Assembly (NCBI GenBank): GCA_903904835.1
Contig: CAIVEI010000011.1
Span: forward strand, 1-64,000
DNA: 64,000 nucleotides
Reading direction: 5' to 3'
Origin: an uncultured Schlesneria sp.
GTDB taxonomy: Bacteria; Planctomycetota; Planctomycetia; Planctomycetales; Planctomycetaceae
Made by a program: the position numbers and the translations under genes. The notes under the pieces are model-generated. The model worked only from the letters and a program-made list of their open reading frames with translations, had not been told where the DNA came from and ran no database searches. Shown here one piece after another: positions 1 through 7,848 of this stretch. Position 1 is the stretch's first letter, and each line of letters opens with the position of its first letter.

Positions 1-396
1 CTGAAAGCCTTGTAAGACAAGGTCTTTGCACGGCCAGCAACCGCATCAATACGAACAAAACTGATTCTCAATTCTCTCCAACCGTGTTTTCAAAGATCAA
101 GTTCCCCGCTGCGTTTCCGATTTGGTCGGCGGCGGGGTGGGGCATGTTACAGGGATCGCCGCGAATGTCAATCGCCACGCCAAAGTTTTGTGGCCAAGTT
201 TTTTAGAATCGTTTCCCACCTCCCTTCACTCAACTTCGATTTCATCCTGCTTGCCGTGAGGTGGACGGATGCGTATCCTCAATTATCAGCTCAAAAGTTG
301 TTGGGGTGCCGGGACGCATTTCATGCCTCTGACGGCAAACTGTTTTACCCGACGCTTTTGACGCCACTTTTTTTACCATCCTGAAGGACAACGCAG
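1..396. other. Leading stretch without a convincing gene
   Basis: No complete gene is supported. On the minus strand about 45 codons between roughly 206 and 79 read as a plausible protein tail (containing GVAIDIRGDP and MPHPAADQIG) but begin after an in-frame stop, so they could be a gene relic or chance. A plus-strand frame of 64 codons at 190-384 has no ribosome binding site and no recognisable features. The last 30 bases before 397 carry the AAGGA ribosome binding site of the next gene. Confidence 0.3.
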
Positions 397-645
397 ATGA
401 AAAAGACCTCGATTGCTCTCGTGATCAGCCTCATGGCGATCGGTTGTGAAAACGCTAAGCCCCCAGTGGCATCGCCGCCAATGGATATGTCGAAAATGCA
501 CATGCAAATGACCACACCTGCCGCAGGACACGCACCGACCGCTGGGGAAACCAAAGAGGAAACCAAGCCTGCTGAAGAGAAGCCTGCCGAAGGCGAAGCG
601 AAACCAGCCGAAGCCGAAGCGAAACCAGCCGACCAGTCCAAGTAG
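397..645 (+). CDS. Small Met-rich lipoprotein with Glu/Ala/Lys/Pro-rich tail
   Basis: Predicted lipoprotein of 82 residues. The N-terminus MKKTSIALVISLMAIGC is a lipoprotein signal with the lipobox cysteine at residue 17. The mature part starts with a methionine-rich stretch (MDMSKMHMQM), which could be a metal contact or simply compositional, then a low-complexity region of repeated KPAE/GEAKPAEAEAKPA units. The DNA of the tail is an imperfect tandem repeat of about 18 bases. An AAGGA ribosome binding site lies just upstream. No enzymatic domain is visible. It stands alone, with about 180 bases to the next gene on the same strand. Function unknown; surface or periplasm-facing location is inferred. 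Confidence 0.7.
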   Translation: MKKTSIALVISLMAIGCENAKPPVASPPMDMSKMHMQMTTPAAGHAPTAGETKEETKPAEEKPAEGEAKPAEAEAKPADQSK

Positions 646-825
646 TCTTCATTGGCTGAGTCAAAACAGATGTTGGGGGCAGAGATTCACTCTGTCCCCA
701 ATTTTCGTTTGTGGTCGAAATCGAATTTCAATGTCGAAACATGTGTGCAATGAATCACGTGATTGCGTGGGAACTTTCGTTTCCAACACCTCCATTGACC
801 TGTCCCCATTTCCGAGAGGACCATT

Positions 826-1920
826 GTGGCCTCCCCTGGTGATCGCAAGGCGGACGTAGAGACTCCTTCACTTTGTGTGGATCGTGCCCCATTTGAAGCG
901 AACATCAGACATATCGCCGCGATCACGCGCGATGCAGCAAAAGGCTGGCGTCCGCACTCTGCCGGCCACAAGTCTCCCGATATCGCGAACCTTCAAATTC
1001 GTGAGGGCGCGATTGGCATCACCTGTGCCAAAGTCTCAGAGGCAGAGGTTTTTGCTTCTGCCGGGGTTCACGAAATCCTGTTGGCGTACCCTCCCGTTGG
1101 TGATTCTCGGATTCGCAGAATTGCCAACCTCTGTCGCAATGCCAATCTGATCGTCGCATGTGATCACTATGTACAAGCGGCAGCGCTGTCGGCCGAATGC
1201 GTTCGACAAGGGGTCACCTGCCGCGCCTTGGTCGACATCAATATTGGTATGGATCGAACCGGCGTAAGGCCCGGTCGAGACGCACGCGAATTAGCCCGCG
1301 CAATTGATCAACTGCCCGGCCTGTCGCTTGCCGGCATCATGGGATACGAAGGCCACGTCATACCGATCAAAGACGCTGACGAGAAACGACGACAGACTGA
1401 TGCGGCACTCGGGATTCTGACACAGACTCGCGATATTTTTTGGAAGAATGGCTTGTGTTGCGACATCGTCAGCGCAGCAGGGACGAGTTCCTTACATCAA
1501 GCACTCGGTTGTGGAAGTTTGACTGAAGTTCAGGCGGGCGGGGCAATTTTTGGCGACCCCTTTTACACAACCATGCCCGATATCAGCGGACTTAAGCCGG
1601 CACTCACGGTGCTGACAACGGTTATCAGCCGACCCGCATTCGATCGCGCCGTACTCGATGCTGGCAGATCGGCTATCTCCAGCGAACTCCATACGCCCAT
1701 TGTTAAAGACTGGAGCGACGCCAGTCTGGTCATGCAAAACGCCGAACATCTTGTGTTGAAACTAGGGCCATCCTCACGGGAATTGAGGATCGGTGACCCG
1801 GTTGAACTGATTGTCGGCTACTCAGGCTTTACGACCATACTTCACGACGAATACCTTTGCTTTCGCGATGACCGGCTGGAGACGATCTGGCCAATTCTTG
1901 CACGTGGCAAGCTGTTATAA
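826..1920 (+). CDS. D-threonine aldolase / DSD1-family protein, likely catalytically altered
   Basis: Protein of 364 residues starting at GTG after a GAGAGGA ribosome binding site. It matches the alanine-racemase-fold D-threonine aldolase/D-serine dehydratase family in length and order: N-terminal PLP barrel, then a C-terminal beta domain ending in the family-typical WPILARGKLL. In characterised members the PLP Schiff-base lysine is the first K of an RPHxKxHK motif. Here residues 42-49 read RPHSAGHK, so that position (46) is alanine. The usual His-x-Cys/Asp metal site near the C-terminus also appears as GYSGFTT, without the His. It may therefore be a non-catalytic homologue or use a different lysine. 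The next gene, an aldo/keto reductase, starts 42 bases downstream and is probably co-transcribed. Confidence 0.8.
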   Translation: MASPGDRKADVETPSLCVDRAPFEANIRHIAAITRDAAKGWRPHSAGHKSPDIANLQIREGAIGITCAKVSEAEVFASAGVHEILLAYPPVGDSRIRRIANLCRNANLIVACDHYVQAAALSAECVRQGVTCRALVDINIGMDRTGVRPGRDARELARAIDQLPGLSLAGIMGYEGHVIPIKDADEKRRQTDAALGILTQTRDIFWKNGLCCDIVSAAGTSSLHQALGCGSLTEVQAGGAIFGDPFYTTMPDISGLKPALTVLTTVISRPAFDRAVLDAGRSAISSELHTPIVKDWSDASLVMQNAEHLVLKLGPSSRELRIGDPVELIVGYSGFTTILHDEYLCFRDDRLETIWPILARGKLL

Positions 1921-1962
1921 TTCCACGGAGATGATCGAAAAAGATTTTTTAAGGCTTCCAGG

Positions 1963-2748
1963 ATGGAACGCGGCATTCCAACCAGATCGATTGGCAAATC
2001 AGGGCTTCTCGTACCTCCGCTTGGTTTTGGTGCGTTCAAAATCGGCCGCAATCAGGGAGTAAAGTATCCAGAACCTTACGATCTGCCCGACGAGCTTTCG
2101 GTAGGGCGTCTGCTGAATTCCGTACTCGATCTCGGTTGCACACTGATCGATACGGCTCCGGCGTATGGGCTCAGTGAAGTACGAATCGGCGATGCGATTG
2201 GACACCGTCGAAGCGAGTATGTCCTCTCGACAAAAGCCGGTGAAACATTCACCGACGGAAAATCGGTCTACGATTTTTCACCTGCCGGTATCACAGTCAG
2301 CCTCGAACGAAGTTTGCGAAATCTTCGGACGGATGTGTTGGATATCGTGTTCATACACTCGAATGGAGACGACCTTCAGATCCTGGAAAAGACAGATACC
2401 GTCCCAATTCTGATGGACTTCCAATCTCGCGGCCTGATCCGAGCAATCGGCTTGTCGGGAAAAACGGTCGAAGGAGCACAACTCTCATTGGAATGGGCTG
2501 ACGTGGTAATGGTCGAGTACCACCTTCAAGACAAAAGCCATGATCAGGTGATCGCGCAAGCCTCGGAAAAGAATGTGAGTGTTTTCGTCAAAAAAGGGCT
2601 CGCATCCGGGAAGCTCGCTCCCCACGAATCGATCCGATTCGTACTTGGAAATCCCGGCGTCACCAGTCTGATTGTTGGAGGCCTCAACTTCGATCACTTT
2701 CGCGAGAATTGGCAAACCGCGATTTCATGCTCGTGCGATCACGATTAA
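1963..2748 (+). CDS. Aldo/keto reductase family oxidoreductase
   Basis: Protein of 261 residues, an NAD(P)H-dependent aldo/keto reductase on a TIM barrel. The four catalytic positions are visible: Asp63 and Tyr68 in LIDTAPAYG, Lys91 in LSTKAGE and His132 in IVFIHSNG. The C-terminal cofactor region GNPGVTSLIVGG is also present. It is somewhat shorter than the usual 290-330 residues. It follows the D-threonine-aldolase-like gene by 42 bases, which suggests a two-gene operon, perhaps interconverting a hydroxy or keto compound, but the substrate cannot be read from sequence. Confidence 0.85.
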   Translation: MERGIPTRSIGKSGLLVPPLGFGAFKIGRNQGVKYPEPYDLPDELSVGRLLNSVLDLGCTLIDTAPAYGLSEVRIGDAIGHRRSEYVLSTKAGETFTDGKSVYDFSPAGITVSLERSLRNLRTDVLDIVFIHSNGDDLQILEKTDTVPILMDFQSRGLIRAIGLSGKTVEGAQLSLEWADVVMVEYHLQDKSHDQVIAQASEKNVSVFVKKGLASGKLAPHESIRFVLGNPGVTSLIVGGLNFDHFRENWQTAISCSCDHD

Positions 2749-3040
2749 CTTGTGTTGACCGTGCAAATTTGGCAGCATTTTCGTGCACACATTTCATCAT
2801 CGATTTTTGAACTGACCCGCAGCCGCCCGAGTCTGCTGAATAAGAGATTCCACGACGCTGGGAAAAGTCCAACAATCTCGCGACAAAACGCGGTAACTGA
2901 AAACAACAAACGTACGCCAGGACAGTCAAAAGCGAATCCTTTTGGCGAGCCTTGTATTCGAACCTATGGCCTTTGTGATTTGGTTAAATAAATTTTCAGC
3001 AGAAGATTGGATTTGCCACGCCGTCTCAAGAAAGGAAATT

Positions 3041-4990
3041 ATGCGAACCGAATTTCGACGTTACGCTCGATCCGCGATCGTAATCCTCTTTTGTATTTGC
3101 TGCCTCGAACCGTCGACCGGACTAGCCAAAGATGATTTTCGCTCGTGGGCCGATTCGTCTGGAAAAAACAAAATCAAAGCAAAGTTCGTCAAACTGGACG
3201 AAACTGTCGTCACGCTGGAAAAAGAAGATGGTGAAGAAGTCGAAATTGAGTTGAAAAAACTCAGCACCGCAGATCAGAAATTCGTCGCCGAAGCGATGAA
3301 AGCATCCGAGGATAACCCCTTCAAATCGAAAGGAGACGATCCCTTCAAACCCAAGTCGAAAGGGAAAACTCCTAAAGGGAATTCCAAAAGTTCGATGAAA
3401 GGTTCGAAAGAATCTGACGGTGATTCTGACTCACCAGACTTGATGAAGGTTGATCTCTCATCGGCCGAACACATCGCCTTGGCGTCACCGACAGAAAAAT
3501 GGAGTGTCGACGTACCGAAAGCAGGCAGTCTGCAGGAATCAGGAAAGATGAAGCCGGTTCTGATTCCGAAGAAAAATGACTTCTTCGAAAAACTCACCGG
3601 GATGGAACTCAGTCGTGGTGACAAAAAATCCGCCGTTGTCGGATATCTGCTGGAAAAGCAAGAGGCGGGTACGACTCGGATCGTCCTGTGTGATTTCAGC
3701 ACCGGCAAAGCTTCGACCGCCGCCGTGGCAAACGGAAAAATGATGCCGATGGCACTGCATGATGACGGGAAACAAGTCCTGATGCGGCGTGAGGAATTTG
3801 GTTGGGGCAAGCACGACCGCCTGGAAGTCTGGATTCCGAAGGAAACAAAGGTCTCGAAGACGCTGGCTTGGTGTCCTTACGATGATGAAAAGGATGGCAA
3901 CCGGGATGTGACCTGGGCCCGATTCATCAGCCCTACGAAACTGGTCACGTGCAATAACCCTGGAAAAGTCGTCGTCTGGAAATATCCTGATATTGAGCCG
4001 ATCTGCCAGTTCCTGACCGTCAATGGGTCGATACCGGCACTCAGCCCGGATCGTAAGTTGATCGCCTATGCGACGGACAAGGACATCGGTCTGTTTGATA
4101 CCGAAAAGAATGAAGTCGTCGCCCAACAGGAAGCACCTGCAAAGATGATCAACCCTTTGCTGGCGTTCAGTCCATCGATGACTCGTCTGGCATGCGTGAG
4201 CGCTACTCAACCGGCCTTGATCTGGGATCTGGCGACGGGGGATCTCGAGCGAAGCATTTCTTGTGAGGGAATTCTCGCCAACGGTATTGATTTTCCCGAT
4301 GACAATTTCCTGCTCATTGGAAACAGGTACGTGATCGACCTGGAGAATCAATTGAAGCTTTGGACCTATGACGGTGCTGAGCATGTTCGCTGTGCAAATG
4401 GAGCGACGTTTTTTGCGTTAACCGACGGCGATAAACCGGGCGCGGTTGTCAACACTCAGATCCCCCATCCTGCCGCCAAAGAACTACTCAAGAAGACTCT
4501 CTCAGACCCGGAACTGTTTATCCTCAGAGCGGGAACCAAGGTACGGATTGATGTGAATGGAATTCCCGATGTCACCCAACGAGAACGTGTTATCAAAGGG
4601 CTGACGAAACAGTTAGAAGGGAACAAGTGCACGGTGGGGCAGGACGGAACGATCGATCTGGTGGCCACTGCGGAAGGCCCGAAAGAGACCGAACTGATTG
4701 CTCGACACAGCGGTACTTACAAATTCAAAGAATTCACCACGCGAGTGAAATTCGTGTACAAGGGTCAGCCGGTTTGGGAATCGTCCCAGTCAAACCGTCC
4801 GCACTTCATGGTGATGCTGAAGAAGGGTGAGAATATGGAAACTCATCTCCGCGGTCTCGAGCATCCGAACTATGAGTTCTTCGAGCGCGGGCAATTGCCC
4901 AAATTCCTGCAGAAACCTGCGGCAGGGCAGGGACCAAACCGCTCGCTAACACTGGGCCAGTCCAAGGTCACCGTCAACGGCATGCGCTGA
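3041..4990 (+). CDS. Secreted SHD1-domain protein with WD40-like propeller
   Basis: Protein of 649 residues. The start at 3041 was chosen because an AAGGAA ribosome binding site precedes it and a signal peptide follows (MRTEFRRYARSAIVILFCIC, cleaved near GLAK). Residues about 28-82 form an SHD1 domain (FRSWADSSGKNKIKAKFVKL ... ELKKLSTADQKFV), common in exported planctomycete proteins. A Lys/Ser-rich linker with repeated DNPFKSK/DDPFKPK follows, then about 400 residues of WD40-like beta-propeller character (LSPDRKLIAYATDKDIGLFD, LAFSPSMTRLACVS). The function is not known; SHD1 binds ubiquitin or peptide motifs in eukaryotes, but the bacterial role is unclear. Confidence 0.8.
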   Translation: MRTEFRRYARSAIVILFCICCLEPSTGLAKDDFRSWADSSGKNKIKAKFVKLDETVVTLEKEDGEEVEIELKKLSTADQKFVAEAMKASEDNPFKSKGDDPFKPKSKGKTPKGNSKSSMKGSKESDGDSDSPDLMKVDLSSAEHIALASPTEKWSVDVPKAGSLQESGKMKPVLIPKKNDFFEKLTGMELSRGDKKSAVVGYLLEKQEAGTTRIVLCDFSTGKASTAAVANGKMMPMALHDDGKQVLMRREEFGWGKHDRLEVWIPKETKVSKTLAWCPYDDEKDGNRDVTWARFISPTKLVTCNNPGKVVVWKYPDIEPICQFLTVNGSIPALSPDRKLIAYATDKDIGLFDTEKNEVVAQQEAPAKMINPLLAFSPSMTRLACVSATQPALIWDLATGDLERSISCEGILANGIDFPDDNFLLIGNRYVIDLENQLKLWTYDGAEHVRCANGATFFALTDGDKPGAVVNTQIPHPAAKELLKKTLSDPELFILRAGTKVRIDVNGIPDVTQRERVIKGLTKQLEGNKCTVGQDGTIDLVATAEGPKETELIARHSGTYKFKEFTTRVKFVYKGQPVWESSQSNRPHFMVMLKKGENMETHLRGLEHPNYEFFERGQLPKFLQKPAAGQGPNRSLTLGQSKVTVNGMR

Positions 4991-4993
4991 AGG

Positions 4994-5080
4994 CTAGCCC
5001 GGATGATTCGATAGCGCGGCGCGCAAGCGAGGGATCTTATTGTGTTGAAGACAAGATCCCTCGCTTGCGCGTCGGGCTAA
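4994..5080. repeat. Long hairpin / repeat element after the SHD1 gene
   Basis: A perfect 18-bp inverted repeat (arms 5021-5038 and 5053-5070, 14-base loop) with outer arms TAGCCCG / CGGGCTA. It lies 30 bases after the stop of the SHD1-domain gene and could terminate transcription, although no T-run follows. Size and composition also fit an interspersed palindromic element. Confidence 0.7.
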
Positions 5081-5164
5081 CGTTTCAGGCTGTTTTTTGT
5101 GATAATGGTTTTAACTCTCCATCGAAAAAAATCGATTGTCAAATCGCAGAGTATGCGTGAATAG

Positions 5165-5207
5165 TCCGACGCTAGCAGCGTCGGAACCGATCGGCGTTCA
5201 GCCGATC
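5165..5207. repeat. Two adjacent short hairpins
   Basis: Two perfect small inverted repeats sit side by side: arms 5165-5173 / 5177-5185 (9 bp, 3-base loop) and 5189-5195 / 5201-5207 (7 bp, 5-base loop). The paired layout resembles the element at 27767-27826. Confidence 0.6.
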
Positions 5208-5375
5208 TCTTGGAACGCCATTGAAGTGACAGAAATCTGGTTCGTACGGACCTGCGAGTTCGCATCACCTCATACGCGCCTGTCTTCCAGAGTACTGACA
5301 CCTATCCAGTGAGAAATACGGGCGAAAACTTTGTACTCGGCTCCCGCAATCGGACTGACATACTTCTCAGGCCGT

Positions 5376-5735
5376 TTAGGCTGCTAGAAAAGGTTCCCGT
5401 GCGAGTGACCTGTGACATTCACACCTGGAGGTCGGCAGAATCAATGACTGCATCCGGTCTTCGGTGACCGTTCCGGTGGCGAGTTTTGAAGACAGAATCC
5501 CGCCCAGTGCTTCTTCCAGGGATGTTGCCTCCAAGACCGACTTGTTCAGGAACAAACACAAACACGAACATGCCTGTTCTTCTGCCCTGGCCTCTCGGCG
5601 GATCGCATCCCAGATGGGATCGACGGATTCCTTTTGTTCGTCAGGCTCGGCCACTTGTTTCCCGCTCTTGAGCGGGAACGATGGAGCGCAGCCAATCGAA
5701 TAAAAGACAGCAGAATCAGTTTTCATGCCATTCAA
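5376..5735 (-). pseudogene. N-terminal fragment of serine O-acetyltransferase (cysE remnant)
   Basis: A 119-codon frame whose middle (about residues 37-98) resembles the N-terminal alpha-helical domain of serine acetyltransferase: DPIWDAIRREARAEEQ ... FLNKSVLEATSLEEALGGIL. In CysE this helical region precedes a left-handed beta-helix acetyltransferase domain with hexapeptide repeats; that catalytic domain is missing here and the frame ends after an unrelated tail. No continuation is visible in other frames downstream (toward 5077). It is probably a truncated relic. Its position beside cysteine synthase and an encapsulin/cysteine desulfurase operon makes the identification more likely, as CysE and CysK act sequentially in cysteine synthesis. 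A small functional helical protein cannot be excluded. Confidence 0.6.
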
Positions 5736-5820
5736 TCCCTTAACCGAAGTTTACAGACAGTATTGTAAAGGTACGTCCAACAAGTGAGTCAGTCCTTCGA
5801 TCAACGGCTGAAAACTAGCT

Positions 5821-6120
5821 CTACTTCAATTGCCTCGTATCGGTGATGCGTTCGAATTGATTGACACGGCCATTGGGAGCTTGTCGAATCTTTATCGATT
5901 CTACAACCGTTGTCACCCCGAAAACCCGCTCGGCAATCCCAATGGCAATGGTTTTGTCGTAAAAGTGGGAAACACTTCCATACAACTCGATGATCCCACA
6001 GAAGGCGATCACCGAAACTTGACTAAATCGAGAAGCGTCGAAATCCAGAAGGGCCTCTTTGACACGGGTGCCCGTTTCGAAATTCTGTACAGATTGATAG
6101 AGACCATTTATTGCAACCAT
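5821..6120 (-). CDS. BON-domain protein
   Basis: Protein of 99 residues starting at 6120, where AAAGGTG precedes the ATG by a suitable distance; a longer frame upstream has no such site. Most of the protein is one BON domain (OsmY/nodulation type): RVKEALLDFDASRFSQVSVI, IIELYGSVSHFYDKTIAIGI, FGVTTVVESIKI, with the conserved Gly of the LxGxV strand. BON domains associate with membranes or other envelope components. There is no signal peptide, so it may be cytosolic. It is divergent from the cysK/encapsulin operon and separated from it by an AT-rich spacer. Confidence 0.6.
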   Translation of the reverse strand: MVAINGLYQSVQNFETGTRVKEALLDFDASRFSQVSVIAFCGIIELYGSVSHFYDKTIAIGIAERVFGVTTVVESIKIRQAPNGRVNQFERITDTRQLK

Positions 6121-6761
6121 GAAATCACCTTTTGAAACTCTATTGCGGTTTCCCGGCCATATTCGAGATGTCGAACAGGACGCAGAAAGAAAGAAGAAGT
6201 TCGCGACAGTCTGACTCCAAGGGGTCACTTGGAATCCCCTGATCAATTTGATGTTGGGTCAACAACACCGATTTGTCTTTGCGTCGTCGTCTCTTTCGTT
6301 TTGCATCGTCATTGGCTCGAAAATTGGTGGCTTCAAGTGAGACATCCAAGGCAGTGTCGTCGGCTTTGATACGTTCAGAGGCCCTGACTTTTACTGTGGT
6401 CGAATGCCGTACTTAACATCGACATTAAACTATCACCTTTTTGATAGTTATTTTATTAACGGCGTTTACCAAAACCTTGTCAAGCGAAACCCAGAAAAAC
6501 ATCGATTCACTGATGGACTTGATGTCATCGATGTTTTTCCGGCCTCCACTTATCGCATTAAGTATTTATCCATAAATCGTTTATTGTCGATGAACATTTT
6601 CGGCGTCAGAGGATCGCCTCTTTTTACTGGGGAAAATAATCCCGCTTGGTTGACACTCAGAAAACAATTGATAATATACCACCTACTTGGTTGTTATTTA
6701 TTGTTTTCTATTCGATTTTGCTTGGTTTGACCGGTTGGTGTCACGGATGAAGGCCGTTCTG
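6121..6761. promoter_or_regulatory. AT-rich spacer upstream of cysK with a terminator-like hairpin
   Basis: About 640 bases without a convincing gene. The part from about 6400 to 6730 is visibly richer in A+T than its surroundings. It contains an 8-bp perfect hairpin (arms 6428-6435 and 6442-6449) followed by ATTTTATT, which looks like an intrinsic terminator or attenuator about 310 bases before cysK. A plus-strand frame of 108 codons spans 6404-6730 but shows no domain, no ribosome binding site and poor codon usage. The spacer probably holds the promoter and leader of the cysK-encapsulin operon. Confidence 0.45.
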
Positions 6762-7697
6762 ATGTCGTTGTTCAAAGATAATTCTGCATCGATTGGGCGA
6801 ACGCCGTTGATTCAAATCAACCGGCTGGCGAAGGGACTCGGCGCAACGATTCTTGCGAAAATCGAAGGTCGCAACCCGGCATACAGTGTCAAGTGCCGGA
6901 TCGGGGCGGCCATGATCTGGGATGCCGAGGCCAGAGGCGTGCTTAAACCTGGGGTTCATGTTGTTGAGCCAACCAGTGGAAACACAGGAATTGCTTTGGC
7001 CTTCGTCTGTGCGGCACGCGGCTATCAGCTCACCTTGACCATGCCCGAAACGATGTCGGTCGAACGACGCGCAATGTTGCGGTCGTTCGGTGCCGAGCTT
7101 GTGTTAACGCCAGGTGCGGAAGGAATGAAGGGTGCCATCGCCAAAGCGGAAGAGCTCTCAAAGGAAAATGGGTGGTTCATGCCACAACAATTCAAAAACC
7201 CGGCCAATCCCGATATCCACTTTAAGACAACCGGTCCTGAAATCTTTGACGACACGAATGGAAAGATTGATTACTTTGTCGCCGGGGTCGGTACTGGCGG
7301 AACAATTACGGGTGTGTCGAGGTATCTCAAACAACAAAAACACCTCTCAATCAAATCAATTGCCGTTGAGCCAAAGTCGAGTCCTGTTCTTTCAGGGGGA
7401 CCATCGGGTCGGCACAAAATTCAGGGAATCGGTGCTGGCTTCATCCCGGAAATCCTCGACACCAGCCTGTTAGATGAAATCATCCAGGTCACGGACGATG
7501 AAGCAATCGAAACAGCCAGGCAATTAATGAAGCTCGAAGGGATTTCGTGCGGAATCAGTTGTGGTGCGGCCATGGCTGCGTGTTTAAAGGTCGCTGCCAG
7601 GCCGGAAGCGGCCGGGAAAACAATTGTCACGGTACTGCCCGACAGTGGCGAACGATATCTCTCGACCGCACTGTTTGACAAAGAAGTGACGGGCTAA
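6762..7697 (+). CDS. cysK: Cysteine synthase (O-acetylserine sulfhydrylase)
   Basis: Protein of 311 residues that makes L-cysteine from O-acetylserine and sulfide with PLP. The start at 6762 ([20 protein letters not shown]) fits the CysK family N-terminus and has GAAGG just upstream; ATG at 6747 is the alternative. The PLP lysine is Lys44 in YSVKCRIG, the VKCR form typical of CysK rather than CysM. The substrate loop [10 protein letters not shown], the phosphate-binding [10 protein letters not shown] and the C-terminal [11 protein letters not shown] are all present. It is the first gene of a run with two encapsulin shells and a cysteine desulfurase (151, 64 and 54 bases between genes). Making cysteine next to a cysteine-consuming cargo enzyme suggests a shared sulfur pathway. 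A truncated cysE fragment lies upstream. Confidence 0.93.
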   Translation: MSLFKDNSASIGRTPLIQINRLAKGLGATILAKIEGRNPAYSVKCRIGAAMIWDAEARGVLKPGVHVVEPTSGNTGIALAFVCAARGYQLTLTMPETMSVERRAMLRSFGAELVLTPGAEGMKGAIAKAEELSKENGWFMPQQFKNPANPDIHFKTTGPEIFDDTNGKIDYFVAGVGTGGTITGVSRYLKQQKHLSIKSIAVEPKSSPVLSGGPSGRHKIQGIGAGFIPEILDTSLLDEIIQVTDDEAIETARQLMKLEGISCGISCGAAMAACLKVAARPEAAGKTIVTVLPDSGERYLSTALFDKEVTG

Positions 7698-7848
7698 TTG
7701 CCGCTCAATTTTCAATATCTTTGTATGGAAACATGAAGGTTGCGTGGCCTTCGGACCTGGGCTTGAGTCTGTATTTGTTGAATTTGTTGATTAGAATTCA
7801 TTTCCGTTGGTGTAGGATTTTCACCTGCTTTTTTGGGGAAGGATCTCG

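Noticed and set aside
79-206. Minus-strand 45-codon tail with protein-like composition
   Set aside because: Begins after an in-frame stop, has no start or ribosome binding site and no recognised family. Kept only as a note in the first gap.
6404-6730. 108-codon plus-strand frame before cysK
   Set aside because: No ribosome binding site, no domain, in an AT-rich tract overlapping a terminator-like hairpin; more likely leader DNA.
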